Notes under the pieces: model-generated
Databases searched by the model: none
Told to the model about the DNA's origin: nothing
Seen by the model: only the letters and a program-made list of their open reading frames with translations
Shown: piece by piece, positions 60,710 to 64,000 of the stretch
Position numbering within the stretch: position 1 is the stretch's first letter
How the letters are laid out: each line of letters opens with the position of its first letter
Assembly (NCBI GenBank): GCA_902553315.1
Contig: CACDKN010000002.1
Location: 129,050-193,049 of the forward strand
Reading direction: 5' to 3'
From: AG-339-G14 sp902553315
Lineage (GTDB): Bacteria > Pseudomonadota > Gammaproteobacteria > Magnimaribacterales > AG-339-G14
DNA length: 64,000 nucleotides
Program-made: the position numbers and the translations under genes

Positions 60710-61903
60710 ATGAATCTATCTTTTTCACCAGAAGATCTAAAATTTCAAGAGGAAGTGAGATCCTTCCTAAAAGAAAACTATCCAGCGGATACCAAAAGGA
60801 AAATGGACAACGGAATTCCGTTACAGAAGGAAGACATCCAAGAATGGCAAAAAGTCTTAAGTAAAAAGGGTTGGTTTGCTATAAATTGGCCAGAAGAACA
60901 TGGTGGGACTGGATGGTCTATCACTCAAAAACACATCTTTCAAAACGAATTAGCAGCGTTCAATACGCCGACTATAGTTCCTTTTGGAGTAAGTATGTGT
61001 GGGCCAGTAATTTACACTTTTGGTAACGATGAGCAGAAAGAGAGATTTCTACCTGCAATCAGAGATAATGACGTCTGGTGGTGTCAAGGATATTCAGAGC
61101 CTGGCTCGGGTTCAGATTTAGCCTCGCTTAAAACTAAAGCTGAGAAAAAAGGCGATAAATATATCGTCAACGGAACCAAGACATGGACCACAATGGCTCA
61201 ACACGCCGATTGGATTTTCTGCCTTGTTAGAACTGATTCTTCAGGTATCAAACAAGAAGGAATTAGCTTTTTGCTAATTGATATGAAAAGTCCAGGCGTC
61301 GAGGTGAAACCAATTATTACAATAGATGGATCACATGAAGTGAACATGGTCTATCTAGACAACGTTGAAGTTCCAGCTGAAAACCTCATTGGTGAAGAAG
61401 GAGCTGGTTGGAGCATCGCTAAATTTCTTTTAGCACACGAGAGAACTGGAATTGGTGGAATCCCCCATTTGAAAAGAGAAATCAAAAGGCTCAGAGACAT
61501 CGCTGGCGAGTTACCTCTTAATGACGGCTTTCTCAAGGACGATGATCTGTTCATGGACAAGTTGAATAAACTTGAAATAGATCTTTTATCAGCTGAATTT
61601 ACTGAGTTGAGAACTCTAGCTGCAATGTCAGCAGGAGGTCATCCAGGACCTGAGTCATCTATCTTAAAAATAGGTGGTACTGATTTACAACAAGCTTTGT
61701 CGGAGCTATACGTTGAAGCATTGGGTTACTATGCACATCCTTTTGTGAGTGAGGCAGACATGGCTTCTAATGAGAAGAGAATTGGTCCAGATTTTGCTGC
61801 TAACGTAATGCCACATTATCTTAACTATAGAAAAGTTTCGATTTATGGTGGAAGTAATGAAGTTCAGAGAAACGTCATTGCCAAAGCAGTATTAGGCTTA
61901 TAG
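60710..61903 (+). CDS. Acyl-CoA dehydrogenase, catalytic-type partner
   Basis: A 397-residue acyl-CoA dehydrogenase. The flavin loop is WCQGYSEPGSGSDLASL (124-140), followed by VNGTKTWTTMAQ (153-164). E244 in LLAHERTGIGG aligns with the isovaleryl-CoA dehydrogenase-type base. The C terminus has YGGSNEVQRNVIAKAVLGL in place of the medium-chain Y-E-G-T. It is closely related to the enzyme at 11901-13145 in its motifs, and it is likewise followed by a shorter partner, 10 bp downstream. The substrate is unknown. Confidence 0.93.
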   Translation: MNLSFSPEDLKFQEEVRSFLKENYPADTKRKMDNGIPLQKEDIQEWQKVLSKKGWFAINWPEEHGGTGWSITQKHIFQNELAAFNTPTIVPFGVSMCGPVIYTFGNDEQKERFLPAIRDNDVWWCQGYSEPGSGSDLASLKTKAEKKGDKYIVNGTKTWTTMAQHADWIFCLVRTDSSGIKQEGISFLLIDMKSPGVEVKPIITIDGSHEVNMVYLDNVEVPAENLIGEEGAGWSIAKFLLAHERTGIGGIPHLKREIKRLRDIAGELPLNDGFLKDDDLFMDKLNKLEIDLLSAEFTELRTLAAMSAGGHPGPESSILKIGGTDLQQALSELYVEALGYYAHPFVSEADMASNEKRIGPDFAANVMPHYLNYRKVSIYGGSNEVQRNVIAKAVLGL

Positions 61904-61913
61904 TTTTTTAGTC

Positions 61914-63041
61914 ATGGATTTCTCTTTATCCGAAGAACAAAAACAAGTTCAGGATTTGATCAATCAGTTCATTGCAAAAGATTATCCTTTTGACGTCAGA
62001 GAAAAACTTGTCAAGTCTGAAGATGGTTTCAGTAAAGAATACTGGAAAACCTTTGGAGAGTTTGGGTTACTAGCAATGCCTTTTCCTGAAGACGATGGAG
62101 GCTTTAACGGTGGACCAGTCGATCTTATGGTAATTCTTGAGGCTTTTGGCACGGGTTTAGTAGTCGAACCTTACATCCCAAATGTGGTTTTATCAGGAAA
62201 TCTAATTAGCAAGTTAGGAAATAAGGAGCAAAAAGACGAAATACTCCCAAAACTTTTCTCAGGCGAGCTTCAAATGAGTTTTGCATTTACAGAGCCTCAA
62301 AGTAGATTTGATCTAAACGACGTTACCACTTCGGCAAAATTAGAAGGAGATAATTACATAGTGGATGGTTACAAAGCAGTAGTTATGAATGGACCTTCTT
62401 CAGAAAAAATTATCGTTACTTGCAGGACGTCTGGTAGCCAACTCGATGAAGAAGGTATTTCTTTATTAATAATTGATAAAGATTCCGCTGGTTTAAGTTC
62501 CAGAGATTATTCAAATGTCGATGGATCAAAAGCATCTGAAATTACTCTTGAAAATGTTTCTGTACCTAAAGAAAACCTTTTGGGTGAAGAAGGAAAAGCT
62601 TTGAATACCATTTCTGAGGTAATTGATTTAGCAACACTAGCAATTTCTGCTGAAGCAGTCGGTATTATGCAGAAAATGAACGAATTGACTTTGGATTACA
62701 CTAAAACAAGAGAACAATTTGGTCAGGCGTTAAGTAAGTTTCAGGCTTTGCAGCACAGAATGGTAGACACCTTCATGGTTCACGAACAAACCAAGTCTTT
62801 ATTGCTTATGGCCGCTGCTAAAATGAACGATAAGGCTGCAGACACGTCTAAATCTATATCCGCGTTGAAATATCAAATCGGAAGTGCTGCTAAATTAATT
62901 GGCGAAGAATCAATTCAGTTGCATGGTGGTATGGGTGTGACTGAAGAGATGAGCATAGGCCATTACTTTAAAAGATTGACGACTATTAGAACTATTTTTG
63001 GGAATTCTGATTACCATTTGAAAAGATATTCCTCTCTTTAA
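61914..63041 (+). CDS. Acyl-CoA dehydrogenase, smaller subunit-like partner
   Basis: A 375-residue acyl-CoA dehydrogenase fold protein. MSFAFTEPQSRFDLNDVTT near 123-141 replaces the strongly conserved flavin loop, and IDLATLAISAEAVG occupies the position of the catalytic Glu, which is missing. The C-terminal domain retains TKTREQFGQALSKFQALQH and LHGGMGVTEEM. It pairs with the gene 10 bp upstream and parallels the pair at 10.8-13.1 kb. A heteromeric enzyme in which this subunit is the structural or FAD-binding partner is likely. Confidence 0.85.
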   Translation: MDFSLSEEQKQVQDLINQFIAKDYPFDVREKLVKSEDGFSKEYWKTFGEFGLLAMPFPEDDGGFNGGPVDLMVILEAFGTGLVVEPYIPNVVLSGNLISKLGNKEQKDEILPKLFSGELQMSFAFTEPQSRFDLNDVTTSAKLEGDNYIVDGYKAVVMNGPSSEKIIVTCRTSGSQLDEEGISLLIIDKDSAGLSSRDYSNVDGSKASEITLENVSVPKENLLGEEGKALNTISEVIDLATLAISAEAVGIMQKMNELTLDYTKTREQFGQALSKFQALQHRMVDTFMVHEQTKSLLLMAAAKMNDKAADTSKSISALKYQIGSAAKLIGEESIQLHGGMGVTEEMSIGHYFKRLTTIRTIFGNSDYHLKRYSSL

Positions 63042-63044
63042 AAA

Positions 63045-64000
63045 ATGACAGAGATTAAGTCTGATTCTAATCCAGACAAAAGAATAAGATCTAAGCCAGA
63101 CAATTATTTAGATAACTGGATCGAGCGCCAGTCTCTAATCGAGGCTGCTATTCCTATCATTGGGAAAATGCATAGGAAAAACATAAGAATATTGTTGTAT
63201 GGCTCTCCACTGATGACACTTTCGGTCATAGAAATTATGCAACTGCATAGAAAAGTGAGAGAAGCAGAGGAAAATGAGTTAAGTGAATTTGAAACCTCAA
63301 AAGTTTTAAAATGCTTGGATGAAATTGATCTTGGCCCTTGCCAGCTGGACATAGGAATATTAGCTGCTGGCTATATGTTTGATTCTAAAGACTTGTCTTT
63401 AGAGGAATTTATTGAAGAACAGGTAAGGGAGGTCATTGGTTTACACAATCCAATCTTAGATAAATCTCAAGATTTAGTTTTGTATGGCTTTGGACGAATT
63501 GGGAGATTATTTACTAGATTATTACTAGAGGACACCGGAGCAGGTGAAACTTTGTGTTTAAAAGCAGTAGTAACCAGAGCAAGCACAAGTGAAGATCTTT
63601 TGAAAAGAGCGGAATTGATGAGAAAAGATTCTGTTCATGGAAGATTTAAGGGAACCATTAGAGTCGATGAGGAACAAAATGCTCTAATCATGAACGGCAA
63701 CATAGTTAAATTTATTTCAGCCGATAGCCCAGACGATGTTGATTACGCTAGTTGCGGGATTTCTGATGCGATACTGATAGACAACACTGGAATGTCATCT
63801 TCCAAGGAAGGTCTTGAAAAACACCTAAATAACAAAGAAATAAAAAAAGTATTATTTACCGCTCCTGTCGCTAAAGAATTGAAAAATATTGTCTACGGCG
63901 TAAATCATGATGACATCGACGACAAGGATCAGATAATTGGTGCCGCTTCATGTACCACCAACGCAATTGTTCCGGTCTTAAAGGCGATTGACGATGAGTT
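63045..64000 (+). CDS. gap: Glyceraldehyde-3-phosphate dehydrogenase, long form (3' end outside window)
   Basis: The frame opens at ATG 63045 and is still open at the window end (318 codons seen). Residues 1-135 form an N-terminal extension with DNYLDNWIERQSLIEAAIPI and a helical region unlike the standard enzyme. Then comes the NAD domain, LVLYGFGRIGRLFTRLLLE near 139, then MRKDSVHGRFKGTI, and the catalytic Cys in GAASCTTNAIVP near 302. This is the long (about 460-480 residues) GapDH of Pseudomonas-type bacteria, which may work in the glycolytic or gluconeogenic direction. It starts four bases after the acyl-CoA dehydrogenase stop. The catalytic domain is incomplete here. Confidence 0.92.
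   Translation, partial: MTEIKSDSNPDKRIRSKPDNYLDNWIERQSLIEAAIPIIGKMHRKNIRILLYGSPLMTLSVIEIMQLHRKVREAEENELSEFETSKVLKCLDEIDLGPCQLDIGILAAGYMFDSKDLSLEEFIEEQVREVIGLHNPILDKSQDLVLYGFGRIGRLFTRLLLEDTGAGETLCLKAVVTRASTSEDLLKRAELMRKDSVHGRFKGTIRVDEEQNALIMNGNIVKFISADSPDDVDYASCGISDAILIDNTGMSSSKEGLEKHLNNKEIKKVLFTAPVAKELKNIVYGVNHDDIDDKDQIIGAASCTTNAIVPVLKAIDDE

Noticed and set aside
63104..63352. Minus-strand frame at the right end
   Set aside because: It is antisense to the N-terminal extension of the long GapDH, whose sequence clearly matches a known family.

Overview
The window is a compact, AT-rich chromosomal segment of a marine gammaproteobacterium and looks most like the SAR86 clade. The evidence is a proteorhodopsin, a TonB-dependent receptor beside it, an abundance of acyl-CoA dehydrogenases, very short intergenic gaps, many overlapping gene ends, and gamma-type gene orders (trxB/ftsK-lolA-serS; exbB-exbD-msbA-lpxK-kdsB-murB; mfd beside csiV). 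The lineage is inferred from gene content only. No phage, insertion sequence, CRISPR array or rRNA was seen.

Layout. 1-5.5 kb: end of a TonB receptor, a MATE exporter, a proteorhodopsin with Gln at the spectral-tuning site (blue type), a strong terminator, tRNA-Gly(GCC), a cyclase-family hydrolase and an alternative oxidase. 5.6-16.6 kb: enoyl-CoA hydratase/isomerase, dapE, malate synthase G coupled to an amidohydrolase, a first pair of acyl-CoA dehydrogenases, tRNA-Gly(TCC) and three hydrolases. 16.6-29.3 kb: an SbmA/BacA-type transporter, a methyltransferase-Smr-pyrC-amidase cluster, an MFS permease, a phosphodiesterase, a carboxyltransferase lacking its biotin domain, a TorF-type outer-membrane protein, an AcuI-type reductase, a flavin oxidoreductase and trxB. 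29.3-37.4 kb: ftsK-lolA-serS-sohB, two paralogous tiny membrane proteins, a VOC protein, a GST, an RRM protein and tRNA-Ser(TGA). 37.4-50.8 kb: a gene-free stretch that looks like a structured RNA ending in a terminator, then a long run trpS-unknown-MFS-dienoyl-CoA reductase-aldehyde dehydrogenase-lolC/E-lolD-exbB-exbD-msbA::lpxK-kdsB-murB-DUF1285. 50.8-64 kb: a secreted unknown, ETF-ubiquinone oxidoreductase, etfB-etfA-nfuA-sbcB, csiV, a shortened mfd, a second acyl-CoA dehydrogenase pair, and the start of a long-form glyceraldehyde-3-phosphate dehydrogenase that runs off the window.

How it fits together. Acyl-CoA dehydrogenases pass electrons to EtfAB and on to ETF-ubiquinone oxidoreductase. 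Quinol can be drained by the alternative oxidase, while proteorhodopsin can supply proton-motive force independently. Malate synthase G (glyoxylate use) and the carboxyltransferase (C3 carboxylation) are anaplerotic. ExbB/ExbD energise TonB receptors such as the one at the left edge. LolA, LolC/E, LolD, MsbA-LpxK, KdsB and MurB build the envelope. The most unusual items are the MsbA-LpxK fusion, the unrecognised structured RNA before trpS, the reduced Mfd, and acyl-CoA dehydrogenase pairs in which only one partner keeps a catalytic-type Glu.
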